Positions 35,557-44,384 of a stretch of DNA of 64,000 nucleotides are shown one piece after another. The position numbers were made by a program, and so were the translations under genes. The first letter of the stretch is position 1. Every line of letters begins with the position of its first letter. Below the pieces are notes generated by a model, which saw only the letters and a list, made by a program, of their open reading frames with translations, was not told the DNA's origin and ran no database searches. Source of the DNA: Phycisphaerales bacterium (GTDB taxonomy: Bacteria > Planctomycetota > Phycisphaerae > Phycisphaerales > UBA1924); assembly GCA_020850415.1 (NCBI GenBank), contig JADZER010000024.1, positions 1-64,000 of the forward strand, in the 5' to 3' direction.

Positions 35557-37805
35557 CCATCACCCCCCGCCCCGGGCAGGCGCACCGCGTACCGCCCGTC
35601 GGGCCAGGCGAACTCCGGCCCGCCGAGTTGCTCGACGAACCGGTGCACCGCCTCGGCGGTGACCTCCGGGTCGTACCACCCGCTCGCCGCGAGACGGCGC
35701 AGCTCGGACTCGTTGACCAGCAGCCAGGCGATCCCCCGCTCGCGCAGCCCCGCGCTCCAGGCGGCTGGATCGTCCGGGTGCGCCCGCATCAGCCCGCCGA
35801 GGGGCGAGGCGTCGTAGGTTGTGTGGTAGACCACATGCGTGCCGTAGTAGAGCGGCGTGCTGTCGCCGAGCAGATACACCCGGGCGCTCTCGCTTGCCGT
35901 CAGGTTGCACCAGCCGGTCGAGGTCTCCGCCGGGGTCTGGCTCTGCAGGCCGGTGAAGAACTCGGGGAAGATCGGCAACGCCTCGCCGGCGCCGCCGGCG
36001 CGCTGCCCGGTGTAGGCGACGACTAGGAACCCCGTCTGCACCAGCACGACCGTGCCGCCGAGGAGCGCAACCCCCGCCCGCCCGTCGGGCCTGGCGTCCG
36101 CGAGCGTTCGCAGGCGGGCGAGGCCGAGCCCGATGACCATCGCCCCCACGGGCAGCAGGGGCAGGAGGAACCGCGACTGCATGTGCGTCATGCCGAGCCA
36201 GCAGGCAAGCTGCGTCCAGAGGACCAGCAGCAGCACCAGCCCGACGCCGCGGGCCCGACGCTCGCCCGCGATGAGCGGGATGATCGCCAGGGCGACGAAC
36301 AGCGAGGCCAGCCCCCACTGCGGGTTCGCCAGGCCGCGGAACCGCTCCACCGCCGGGGCGCCCGGGGCGGCGTTGGGGTTGTCCCACGCCAGCAAGCGCA
36401 GCATGTGGGCCCGATCGGCGGCGCCGCTGTGCGCCGCGCCGTACCGCTGGACCTGGTCGGGCGTCCAGTGGGCCGCGCCGAGGGTGTCGGTGGCGAAGGG
36501 AAACACGGGGTTGCCGGCGTGGGCCGCGTTGCGCGCGAGCCAGGGCGAGAGCGCCAGCAGCCCGACGATCGCGCCGACGACGACCGCGGCGCGGGCGGCC
36601 TTGCGGCCCCCCGCCCCCACGGCGCACCCGAGCACCATGACCGCCCCGGCGGGGACGCCCGCGAAGAGCAGGGCGGTGGGCTTGAACCCGCAGGCCACCC
36701 CCACCAACAGCCCGACCAGACCGCCGCGTACGCTCCCGCGGAGCCCCGGCTGCACGCCGACGAGCAGCGCCCCCGCGAGCATCGCGTTGACCCCGGCCTC
36801 GTTGTACGCCAGGGAGCCGGTCACGACGGCCCAGGGCGTCGCGAGTGCGACGCACCCGGCGATGGCCCCGGCCCACCGGGCGATCCGCTCCTCCGCGCCC
36901 AGATTCATCGCCAGCCGCTGCGTCGCCCGCGCGGTCAGCCAGGCCGCGATGAGCGTGAGCCCCGCGTGCAGCGCCTGGCAGGCGAGCAGCCGCCAGCCGT
37001 CGCCCGCCGGCAGCCCGCGCTCCGGGGCGAGCGTCATCCACCCGAGGTGCGTGAACGCCGCCTCGACATACCCGGGCAGGTACGAGTACACATTGTGCTC
37101 GACCGGCTCGACCCGCCCCGACGCCAGCCACTCCTGCGGCAGCTGCAGGTGGTAGCTCAGGGCGTCGAACCCGCCGTACTCCGACGCCCACAGCCAGCCG
37201 GGGGGCATCACCGCCGCGACCAGGAGCACCGCAACCGCCGGGCAGGCGAGCATCCACACCAGCCCGGGGATCTGGATCCTCGCCCCGGCACGCACCGCGC
37301 CGGTCGCCTGCCACCCGAGCAGGCCCAGCCCGACGGCGCACACGCCGATCGCCGTCGGTGCGTTGAGCAGGCCGAGCACGCCGAGCACCTCGCTGAGACT
37401 GAAAATCACCGCCAGCCCCGCCGCGGCCTGGATCGGCGCCGAATCAGCCCATCCCGTGCCGGTGGTCAAGGTCTGCTCGGAGAGCTTGACCGGCGCCTCC
37501 CTCCCCTGCTCGCGGGCCCCAGGCTCGGTTTGTGTGCTGCCGCGCTGGTCGGCCCCGGGGGGCTTCCGCCGGCCGGCAGCCCGGAGCATCCGGACGACCG
37601 GCCACCCGAGCCCGAACCCGGCCGCCAGATAGACCGCCGCCGGCCAGACCGCCCCGAGCTTGAGCGTGAGCGCCCCGATGGCCATGCCCGGCATGAGCGG
37701 CGAGCCGAGCATGGCGACGACAGCCAGGCAGCCGAGGAGCGCGAGCACCAGCAGGCCAGCCCGGCGGCCCGGCTCCCCGATCTTGACGAACGCCCGCTGG
37801 GTCAT
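35553..37805 (-). CDS. GT-C fold membrane glycosyltransferase
   Basis: A 750-residue multi-pass protein with at least ten hydrophobic segments. WASEYGGFDALSYHLQLPQEW, in the first luminal loop, is the segment that in ArnT/Pmt-like GT-C enzymes carries the catalytic acidic residue. LARNAAHAGNPVFPF is another conserved loop. The lipid-linked sugar donor and acceptor are unknown. TAGACT ends 8 nt before ATG 37805 (leaderless). Next to the flippase-like gene, it suggests a glycan-lipid pathway: flip, then transfer. The pair is divergent from the Fur-family gene, 46 nt away. Confidence 0.78.
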   Translation of the reverse strand: MTQRAFVKIGEPGRRAGLLVLALLGCLAVVAMLGSPLMPGMAIGALTLKLGAVWPAAVYLAAGFGLGWPVVRMLRAAGRRKPPGADQRGSTQTEPGAREQGREAPVKLSEQTLTTGTGWADSAPIQAAAGLAVIFSLSEVLGVLGLLNAPTAIGVCAVGLGLLGWQATGAVRAGARIQIPGLVWMLACPAVAVLLVAAVMPPGWLWASEYGGFDALSYHLQLPQEWLASGRVEPVEHNVYSYLPGYVEAAFTHLGWMTLAPERGLPAGDGWRLLACQALHAGLTLIAAWLTARATQRLAMNLGAEERIARWAGAIAGCVALATPWAVVTGSLAYNEAGVNAMLAGALLVGVQPGLRGSVRGGLVGLLVGVACGFKPTALLFAGVPAGAVMVLGCAVGAGGRKAARAAVVVGAIVGLLALSPWLARNAAHAGNPVFPFATDTLGAAHWTPDQVQRYGAAHSGAADRAHMLRLLAWDNPNAAPGAPAVERFRGLANPQWGLASLFVALAIIPLIAGERRARGVGLVLLLVLWTQLACWLGMTHMQSRFLLPLLPVGAMVIGLGLARLRTLADARPDGRAGVALLGGTVVLVQTGFLVVAYTGQRAGGAGEALPIFPEFFTGLQSQTPAETSTGWCNLTASESARVYLLGDSTPLYYGTHVVYHTTYDASPLGGLMRAHPDDPAAWSAGLRERGIAWLLVNESELRRLAASGWYDPEVTAEAVHRFVEQLGGPEFAWPDGRYAVRLPGAGGDG

Positions 37806-37851
37806 GGCCGGGGAGTCTACCCGCCCGCTCCTGCGCCCGTACCATCCCGGC

Positions 37852-38295
37852 ATGCCCGGGCCCGACGAGATCCGCATCATCGAACCCTTGTGCGCCGTCT
37901 TCCGGCGCAAGCTCAAGAGCGAGGGGCTCAAGTACACGCCGGAGCGCGCGCAGGTGCTCGACACGATCATGCGCTTCGACGGCGTGTTCGAGGCCGACCG
38001 GCTGCTCGACGAGCTCCGCGCCAGCGACTTCCGCGTGAGCAAGGCGACGGTCTACCGGACGCTCAAGCTGCTGCAGGACGCGGGGATCATCCAGCGCGTG
38101 CTGAGCAACGACGACCACGCCCGCTACCAGCTCGCCTACGGCCACACGCCGCACGACCAGCTCGTCCGCCTCGACACCGGCGAGGTCCTCGATCTGGAGT
38201 TGCCCGAGCTGCTCGCGCTCCGCGAGCGCATCTGCCGCGAGCGGGGGCTCGAAGCCCAGGGGCACAGGCTGCAGATCTACGCGGTGGGCGGGTAG
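37852..38295 (+). CDS. Fur-family metalloregulator
   Basis: A 147-residue DNA-binding regulator. The winged-helix part has LKYTPERAQVLDTIMRFDGVFEADRLLDEL..FRVSKATVYRTLKLL, with the Fur hallmark SKATVYRTL. The dimerisation part has RYQLAYGHTPHDQLVRL, in place of the usual HHDHLICxxCG. The CxxC structural zinc pairs are missing; only YGHTPHDQ gives possible ligands, so its metal and sensing site are probably altered. A TACCAT hexamer ends 6 nt before the ATG. It is divergent from the GT-C gene. It could repress that promoter, but this is inference only. Confidence 0.85.
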   Translation: MPGPDEIRIIEPLCAVFRRKLKSEGLKYTPERAQVLDTIMRFDGVFEADRLLDELRASDFRVSKATVYRTLKLLQDAGIIQRVLSNDDHARYQLAYGHTPHDQLVRLDTGEVLDLELPELLALRERICRERGLEAQGHRLQIYAVGG

Positions 38296-38303
38296 GGTCG
38301 CGG

Positions 38304-38420
38304 GGAAAGCTCAAAGCGAAAAACTCAAAGCTCAAATAGATGCACTCGGTCGCGGTGAGCAGCGGACTTTCGCGGCGGGTGCCTTGATTTGAGCTTTGAG
38401 TTTTTCGCTTTGAGCTTTCC
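38304..38420. repeat. 34-bp inverted repeat between convergent genes
   Basis: Arms at 38304-38337 and 38387-38420 are perfect 34-bp complements, 49 bp apart. They are made of AGCTCAA, AGCGAAA, AACTCAA, AGCTCAA heptamers, the same units as in the array at 18728. It could serve as a bidirectional terminator or processing hairpin for the convergent Fur-type and tsaE genes. Confidence 0.9.
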
Positions 38421-38438
38421 GCCTCGCGCCCCCCGGCG

Positions 38439-39095
38439 TCACCCTTCCTCCAAGTCCTGCTCCTCGGCGTCTCGGCTCACCTGGTGCTGCCCGCTGAACC
38501 ACCTGTACAGGTCCGCCATCCGCGCCCGCTCGTTGGCGAACGGCCATGTGGGCGAGTCGGCCGGGACCGCCCGGCCCGTGATCGGGCAGGTGGTTGCCTG
38601 CCGGGCCGGCAGCGCGAGGGCCTGCAACGCCGCGAGCGCCCCCCGCGAACGCCACGACTCGGGGGCGTCGAGCGACGCGGCCCGCGACTCCTCGCCCGTG
38701 GCCCGCATCGTCAGCCGCGCGGTCTCGCCCGGCGCCAGCGCCGCCGCGACCCGCTCGGCCCACTCAATCAGGATCACCGCCGACCCGTCCGCGAGCTGGT
38801 CCCACCCCAGCGGCTCGAGGTCATCGGCCGAGTGCAGCCGGTAGGCGTCGACATGCACAAGCGGGGCGTCCCCCTCCCGCGCCGCCGGGTACTCGTTGAC
38901 GATCACGAAGGTGGGGCTTGAGACCATCCCCGGGTCGATCCCCCGCGCCGCCGCCACCGTGCGCACCAGGGTGGTCTTCCCCGCCCCCAGGTCCCCCTCG
39001 ATCGCCACGACATCCCCCTGCGCCAGCACGCCGGCGAGCGCGGCGCCGAGCGCCCCGGTCGCCTCCAGCGAGTTGAGCTCGAAGTCCAGACGCAT
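38439..39095 (-). CDS. tsaE: TsaE fused to a degenerate YacG-like domain
   Basis: A 218-residue protein. Residues 1-155 are TsaE, the ATPase of tRNA threonylcarbamoyladenosine (t6A37) synthesis: Walker A GDLGAGKTT (34-42), SPTFVIVNEY, HVDAYRL and LIEWAER. Residues 165-218 resemble the YacG gyrase-inhibitor domain, with CPITGRAV then SPTWPFANERARMADLYRW. Three of the four YacG zinc cysteines are replaced (CPIC to CPIT, FCxxRC to FANERA). TAGACT ends 7 nt before ATG 39095 (leaderless). The two functions are not normally joined; the domain may act as a structural tail. Confidence 0.88.
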   Translation of the reverse strand: MRLDFELNSLEATGALGAALAGVLAQGDVVAIEGDLGAGKTTLVRTVAAARGIDPGMVSSPTFVIVNEYPAAREGDAPLVHVDAYRLHSADDLEPLGWDQLADGSAVILIEWAERVAAALAPGETARLTMRATGEESRAASLDAPESWRSRGALAALQALALPARQATTCPITGRAVPADSPTWPFANERARMADLYRWFSGQHQVSRDAEEQDLEEG

Positions 39096-39175
39096 CGCCG
39101 GGAGTCTAGAAGCCCGCACGACCCCGATCACCACGCCCGGAATACCCTCCCCTGGACACCGAGCGAGCGACCCCC

Positions 39176-39856
39176 TTGACCACCCCCCCCGCAAGCCCCG
39201 TCCGCCCCGCCAGCCCAGTCCGCATGGTCTGCTTCGACGCCGGGGGCGTGCTGGTCCGCATCTGCCGCTCGTGGCGGGAGGGCTGCGCCGCGGCCGGGGT
39301 CGAGCACCGCTGGAACGACCGCACCCAGAGTGCCGACGCCGAGCGCACCGCCATCAACGACGCGTACCAGCGTGGGGAGATCGCCTGCGGGGCGTTCTTT
39401 GAGCGCATGGCGGCGACGACCGACGGGCTGTACTCACCGGCGGAGATCATGGCGGTGCACGACGCGTGGATCCTGGAGGAGTACGCCGGGGTCCGGGGCC
39501 TGATCGAGGCCCTCAACACCGCCGACCACCTCGCCACCGGCGTGCTGAGCAACACCAGCCACCGCCACTGGGAGGGCCCCCACATGGCCGGCGCCCGGGG
39601 CGTCTCGGCGGTGGGCAGCGTGCGGCACCCCCACGCCAGCCACCTGCTCGGCCTGCTCAAGCCCGGGCCCGAGATCTACCGCGCGTTCGAGCGGGCGACG
39701 GGCTTCCGCGGCCCTGAGATCCTGTTCTTCGACGATCTGGCCGACAACATCGGCGCCGCCCGGGGCGCGGGCTGGCGGGCCGAGCAGATCGACTTCACCG
39801 ACGACACCGCCGCGCAGATCACCAGGCACCTGCGCAGCCACGGCGTGCACCTCTAA
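39176..39856 (+). CDS. HAD-superfamily hydrolase
   Basis: About 226 residues from TTG 39176; ATG 39224 is a later alternative that still keeps motif I (start uncertain, no Shine-Dalgarno at either). Motif I is CFDAGGVLVRI, where the second Asp of DxD is replaced by Gly as in DxGGV haloacid-dehalogenase and epoxide-hydrolase N-terminal type proteins. Motif II is VLSNTS, motif III a Lys in GLLKPGPEIY, and motif IV FFDDLADNIGAA. It probably hydrolyses a phosphate or C-halogen bond; the substrate is unknown. The body, with EYAGVRGLIEALN and a cap, is of DUF-like subclass II/YihX kind. Confidence 0.78.
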   Translation: MTTPPASPVRPASPVRMVCFDAGGVLVRICRSWREGCAAAGVEHRWNDRTQSADAERTAINDAYQRGEIACGAFFERMAATTDGLYSPAEIMAVHDAWILEEYAGVRGLIEALNTADHLATGVLSNTSHRHWEGPHMAGARGVSAVGSVRHPHASHLLGLLKPGPEIYRAFERATGFRGPEILFFDDLADNIGAARGAGWRAEQIDFTDDTAAQITRHLRSHGVHL

Positions 39857-39868
39857 GCGCCGGCCGCG

Positions 39869-40882
39869 TCAGCCGCCGCCTTGCCGCTTCACGCTTTTGA
39901 CCAGCTCGGTCTTGAGGAACTGGCGCTGCGCCTCGGTGATCCCGGGGCGCGCCTTGGCCAGCATGGCGAGGAAGGCGTCGGCCTCCTCCGCGGCCGCGGG
40001 GTAGCCGATGTTCTGCCCGCTCTCGGAGCTGTGGGCCACGATCGTGCCCTCGCCATCGACGAAGGCGAACCAGGGGATGCCACCCTGCTGGGTCTTGCGC
40101 ATGTCCTGCAGCCTGTCCCCGCCTCCGACCATCCGGTCGGTGTCGATCTTCACCTCGACGAAGTGATCGTCGAGGACGGCCCTGATGTCCTCGCGCGCCA
40201 GGAAGGCGTCGAGCCTGTGGCACCACGGGCACCAGGGGGCCCCGAAGTGGACGAACGCCAGCTTGCCCTCCGCCCGTGCCCGGGAGAGCGCGTCGTCCAG
40301 CACCGCCGCGCTCTGCAGGTACTCGGCCTGGTGCTCGGTCAGGAACCCCATCAGCTTCGCCGAGTCGTGCGAGTGGGCGGGGTCGTCCTTGGCCTCGAGC
40401 GTGCCGGTCTCCTGGTTGGCGATGACCTTCCCGTCGCCGTCGAGCACCGTCAGGAACGGCACGCCGTTGCCCTTGATGTCGGCGCCGTACTTGGCGACCA
40501 GGTCCATGTTCTTGTCGAAATCCCCAATGTCCACATGGACGAGGTCGTACTCGTAGAGCAGCTCTTTCCGGATCTGGGCGTCCGCCCGCATGTGGTCGTG
40601 CAGCTTGACGCACCACCCGCACCAGTTCGCGCCCCACTGGATGAGCACCCGCCGGTTCTCTTTCTTGGCTTTGGCGAGCGCCCCGGCGATCTGCTCGCCA
40701 GCGTCGGCCGCCTCGTCGTACACCGGCTCGGCCCGTTCGGGCTGGCCCGCCCGGGCCGCGCCCTCCTGGGCCTGGGCCGGCGTCAGGATCTTCGTCGCGG
40801 GAACGCTCTTGGGCGCTTCTTCCTGCGCCAGCGCCGGGAGCGCGAACGACGCGAGCAGAGCCAAGGCCGTGATGCGTTGCAT
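39869..40882 (-). CDS. Exported double-thioredoxin protein
   Basis: A 337-residue protein. After a signal peptide (ITALALLASFALPALA) come two thioredoxin folds: WGANWCGWCVKLHDHM (about residues 81-96) and FGAPWCPWCHRLDAF (about 216-230). Both have CxxC pairs (CGWC, CPWC) and a later cis-Pro loop (GVPFLTV, GIPWFAF). Two redox domains in tandem are typical of disulfide relay or thiol-disulfide exchange proteins in the periplasm. ATG 40882 has GGAGG 7 nt upstream. It is the third gene of a leftward unit after the OPT transporter and the coiled-coil protein. Confidence 0.83.
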   Translation of the reverse strand: MQRITALALLASFALPALAQEEAPKSVPATKILTPAQAQEGAARAGQPERAEPVYDEAADAGEQIAGALAKAKKENRRVLIQWGANWCGWCVKLHDHMRADAQIRKELLYEYDLVHVDIGDFDKNMDLVAKYGADIKGNGVPFLTVLDGDGKVIANQETGTLEAKDDPAHSHDSAKLMGFLTEHQAEYLQSAAVLDDALSRARAEGKLAFVHFGAPWCPWCHRLDAFLAREDIRAVLDDHFVEVKIDTDRMVGGGDRLQDMRKTQQGGIPWFAFVDGEGTIVAHSSESGQNIGYPAAAEEADAFLAMLAKARPGITEAQRQFLKTELVKSVKRQGGG

Positions 40883-40902
40883 GGGTGCCTCCGTGGAGCT
40901 TT

Positions 40903-41694
40903 CTAACCGAGCGGCAGCAGCGACGGCGTCCTGCCCGTGAGCTTGTCCTCCGCGACGGCGAGACGCTCGCCGGCGCGCTCGAGAGCCTCGACCGATTCGG
41001 CGAGCGCCAGGTCCGCCGCCGCGGACCACGAGCGGTTGAGGCTCCGCTCCGCCGACGCGAACACATCCATCAGCGCGGCGTAGGGGCCTAGCCCCATGCG
41101 CCCGACGAGCCGCTCGCGCTGCTCGACCACCGCCGGCACCAGGTCGCGGCTCGCCTGCCCCAGGCGCTCGGTGATCTGGGCGCACGCGTCGGTCTCGTCG
41201 CCGAGGTGCGTCAGATCGGCGAGCAGCGCCCGCACGACCGCTCGCAGCTCCGCGACCGCCTTCTCCGGCGAGAGCCGGTCGCCCTCGTCGTCCTGCTGAT
41301 CGGCGAGCCTGGCGTCCCTCGCCGAGCTCAGGCGCGTCAGGATCGCCCCCGCCAGCAGCCCCACGCACGCGCCGGCGAAGTAGGGGAAGTGCGTCCAGCG
41401 GCTGACCTTGAAGCTCTTCACCCGCACCCGCCCGACACCCGCCTCCCGCAGCGCCGCCACCACCTCGGGCGTCAGCGCCGTGTCGGTCTCGAACAGCGGC
41501 TTGGCCCCGACCCCGACCCCGACCCTGCCCGCCGGCGCCCCCAGCACCGCGTACACCTTCGCGCCCTCCGCGTCGGTCCCGAGCTGGAACGCCTCGTCAC
41601 CGGCCGCGGGAATCTCCCACAGATACGCCGCAGCCGCGGCCACCACGCCGACGCCGAGCGAAACCCAGATGAGCAGGAACGCGAGCAGTCGCAT
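40903..41694 (-). CDS. Membrane-anchored helical protein of unknown function
   Basis: A 263-residue protein. An N-terminal TM (LLAFLLIWVSLGVGVVAAAAAYL), a periplasmic part with two short strands, a second TM (FPYFAGACVGLLAGAILT) and a cytoplasmic helical tail (KAVAELRAVVRALLADLTHLG, ALAESVEALERAGERLAVAED). Strong Shine-Dalgarno GGGGAGG before ATG 41694. It starts 11 nt after the OPT transporter, so it may be an accessory subunit. No family recognised. Confidence 0.72.
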   Translation of the reverse strand: MRLLAFLLIWVSLGVGVVAAAAAYLWEIPAAGDEAFQLGTDAEGAKVYAVLGAPAGRVGVGVGAKPLFETDTALTPEVVAALREAGVGRVRVKSFKVSRWTHFPYFAGACVGLLAGAILTRLSSARDARLADQQDDEGDRLSPEKAVAELRAVVRALLADLTHLGDETDACAQITERLGQASRDLVPAVVEQRERLVGRMGLGPYAALMDVFASAERSLNRSWSAAADLALAESVEALERAGERLAVAEDKLTGRTPSLLPLG

Positions 41695-41705
41695 GGCCCC
41701 TCCCC

Positions 41706-44384
41706 TCAGCCCATCGCCAGGACGATGATGTTGAACACCAGGGCGAGGATCGACTCGCCCACGATCAGCCCCGCGGCGAACGGCACGCCCCACTCCTCGG
41801 CCCATCGCGGCCCCTTGAACGCCCGCAGCAAAATGTTCGCGACGCACCCGATGCCGTAGGTCGCGATGTACATGAACGGCAGGTACATGCTCAGCCCGAC
41901 AAGCACGCCCAGCCCCGCGAACGAGCCGAGCCCCAGCAGCACGCCCAGCCCCGCGCCGAGCCCGTAGAGGGCGTAGGGCATCTCGCCGCCCTGCACGCCC
42001 TCGATGATCGCCTGGAGGGCCTGGGCCTGCGGCGCGGTCGTGGTCGTCCCCTCGCCCATCGGCACGCCCGCGGTCTTCATGTTCGCGCCGACGATGATGA
42101 GGATTGTCAGCATCGTCACCACCGGCCCGATCGGCACCGCCACCATCTCGCAGACCTGCTGGCGCAGGGGCTTGGCCCCGACCAGGTGCCCGGTCTTGAG
42201 GTCCGCCATCATGTCGGCCGCCAGCGTGATCGCCACGCACAGCGCCGCCCCGATCAGCACCGCCCCCATCACCGCGCCGGACCCGGCGAGGAGCAGCACC
42301 AGCACCACCGTCAGGAGCGCCATCCCGGAGATCGGCGACCAGTCGGTCATTCCCGTGCACTGGGCGATGATGATCCCCGCGAACCAGATCCACATCACCC
42401 CCACCACCGCGATGACGGCCGCGCGGGCGTGAGGCCCCAGGGACGACAGCAGCCCCGGCTTGGCCGAGCGGCCCGCGAGGTACGCGTCCTTGGCATCGTC
42501 GTCCCAGGTCACCGCCTGCCCGCCCTCGCCCCAGACGCCGCCCTCGTCCCAGACCCGCTTGGCCGCGCCGTCGGCGAACGCGATCGCGTAGCCCTCGTAC
42601 GCGCTCGGCGACGCCTCGGCCGAGACCTCCAGCCCCGTCACCGGGCACAGCCCGCCCTTGTTCAGCGGCTCGTTGCCGACATAATCCGCGGCCGCGAACA
42701 GGAGCCCGCCCGCTACCACCACCGCGACGATCAGCGGGACCAGCCCCATCTCGTCCCGCCCCCCGCGCGACGCCGTCCGCCCGGCGGAGGCGATCGATTT
42801 GAGCGCCGCCACAATCGCCGGCAGCGAGACCACCACGCCCATCAGCGCCCCGCCGAGCAGCAGGCCGATGCCCAGCGGCCGGTTGAACGCCTTGTACGCC
42901 GCCGTGGGCGCCTCCGCGCCCCCGACCGTCGCCGGCAGCCAGCCCTGCGAGAACACCACCGGGTTGATCACGAAGTACGCCAGGATCCCGCCCGCGAGCA
43001 CCAGCAGCCCGGCCCGCCCCGTGATGAACCCCGCCCCGAGCGCGAACGGCGCGATGGCGAAGATCAGCTCGATCTCCGCCGGCAGGCCGAGCAGGCGCCC
43101 CACATTCACCTTGTCGTCGGTGACGATCAGGTCCGGCAGCCCGTTCCTGTCGCGGTCCACCCGCGGGTCGAGCTTGCCCGGCTCGGTCAGGCTCCCGTAG
43201 TCGGGGAGCCGCGCCTGCAGATCGAGATAGCCCCACAGCGGATCGGCCGCCCACCCATACCGCGGGTCGCGAAGATCGTCCCAGGTCAGCAGTTCCTCGC
43301 CCTCGCCGGCGAAGCCCCGGGAGACCTTGAACGCCGCGACGCACAGCTCGTCGGGGTACTTGGCGAGCGGGGCGATGGTCTCGCCCGCGAGCAGCCCGTC
43401 GATCGACGCGATCTTGCCCTTGAGCTCGGCGATGTTCTCGCGGGTGCCGGCGGGTACCGGGGCCTTCTCGAGGGCCTTTTTCGCGTCGGCCAGCTCGCGG
43501 TTCAGCCCGCGCCGGTCGGCCAGCAGGCCTCCCCGCTCGGCCACGCCCGCGGGGACCTCCTTGGCGAGGACCCAGCGGTTGATGTCCCGGGCGGTCTGGG
43601 CGTCCTTGGGCGTGAGCCGCTCATCGAGCACGAGCTCGTCGAGCCGGTCCATCGCTCCGCCCGCCTCCCGCGCCGTCAGGAGCTCGGCGATCGGACGCTG
43701 GGTGTCCCCGTGGATCGCCGCGCCGTCCACGCGGCCGAAGGGCAGCGTGTGCATCGCGGTCGGCGCGTAGAGCAGCGCCGAGAGCAGGATGCCCCCGACG
43801 AGCACGATCGTCTTCTTCACCCCGCCGCCGGGGCTCTTGAGGATCGCCGCGACCCCCACCGCCGAAGGGAACCGCAGGCGGTCGATCTCGATCATCTGCT
43901 TGCGGAGAGGGATGATGAACGCGCAGCCGAGGATCCCGCCGGCCACGCACGCCGCGGTGATCAGCCAGAAGTCCGTGTCGCTCCAGGTCAGGCTGATGCC
44001 GAGGAGGAACAGCACCGGCACCGTGAAGATCACCCCCGAGTTGGAGGTGTTCACGGAGCTGGCGACCGTCTGGGCGATGTTGACCTCGAGCACCGACCCG
44101 GCCCCGCGGATGAACGGCCGGAGCAGCCCCCGCAGCAGCCCGAACCCCACCACCGCCGCGATCGCCGACCCGCCGATCGTGAAGCCGATTTTCAGGCCCG
44201 CGTAGGTGATCGAGGCGTTCATCACGACGCCGATCAGGACCGCCAGCAGGAGGGCCGTGAGCGTGACCTCCCGGTAGCGTCGGCGCGGCCCCTCCGGCAC
44301 GCGGTCCACCGAGTCGGCACGCTCGTGCCCGTCGGTGTCGATATCCAATGGCGTGGTGTCGGCGTGTTCGATCGGTTCGCTCAT
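41706..44384 (-). CDS. OPT-family oligopeptide transporter with large soluble insert
   Basis: An 892-residue protein, about 200-250 longer than most bacterial OPT proteins. The N-terminal MNASITYAGLKIGFTIGGS and the NTSNSGVIFTVPVLFLLGISL segments are typical OPT. Between the TM around residue 215 and the one near 430 lies a soluble insert of about 200 residues with a coiled-coil (LNRELADAKKALEKAP) and an EF-hand-like loop DRDRNGLPDLIV. A second soluble stretch (around residue 560-640) includes LCPVTGLEV. OPT proteins import small peptides or metal-chelates with protons. The GAGG site before ATG 44384 supports the start. Confidence 0.85.
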   Translation of the reverse strand: MSEPIEHADTTPLDIDTDGHERADSVDRVPEGPRRRYREVTLTALLLAVLIGVVMNASITYAGLKIGFTIGGSAIAAVVGFGLLRGLLRPFIRGAGSVLEVNIAQTVASSVNTSNSGVIFTVPVLFLLGISLTWSDTDFWLITAACVAGGILGCAFIIPLRKQMIEIDRLRFPSAVGVAAILKSPGGGVKKTIVLVGGILLSALLYAPTAMHTLPFGRVDGAAIHGDTQRPIAELLTAREAGGAMDRLDELVLDERLTPKDAQTARDINRWVLAKEVPAGVAERGGLLADRRGLNRELADAKKALEKAPVPAGTRENIAELKGKIASIDGLLAGETIAPLAKYPDELCVAAFKVSRGFAGEGEELLTWDDLRDPRYGWAADPLWGYLDLQARLPDYGSLTEPGKLDPRVDRDRNGLPDLIVTDDKVNVGRLLGLPAEIELIFAIAPFALGAGFITGRAGLLVLAGGILAYFVINPVVFSQGWLPATVGGAEAPTAAYKAFNRPLGIGLLLGGALMGVVVSLPAIVAALKSIASAGRTASRGGRDEMGLVPLIVAVVVAGGLLFAAADYVGNEPLNKGGLCPVTGLEVSAEASPSAYEGYAIAFADGAAKRVWDEGGVWGEGGQAVTWDDDAKDAYLAGRSAKPGLLSSLGPHARAAVIAVVGVMWIWFAGIIIAQCTGMTDWSPISGMALLTVVLVLLLAGSGAVMGAVLIGAALCVAITLAADMMADLKTGHLVGAKPLRQQVCEMVAVPIGPVVTMLTILIIVGANMKTAGVPMGEGTTTTAPQAQALQAIIEGVQGGEMPYALYGLGAGLGVLLGLGSFAGLGVLVGLSMYLPFMYIATYGIGCVANILLRAFKGPRWAEEWGVPFAAGLIVGESILALVFNIIVLAMG

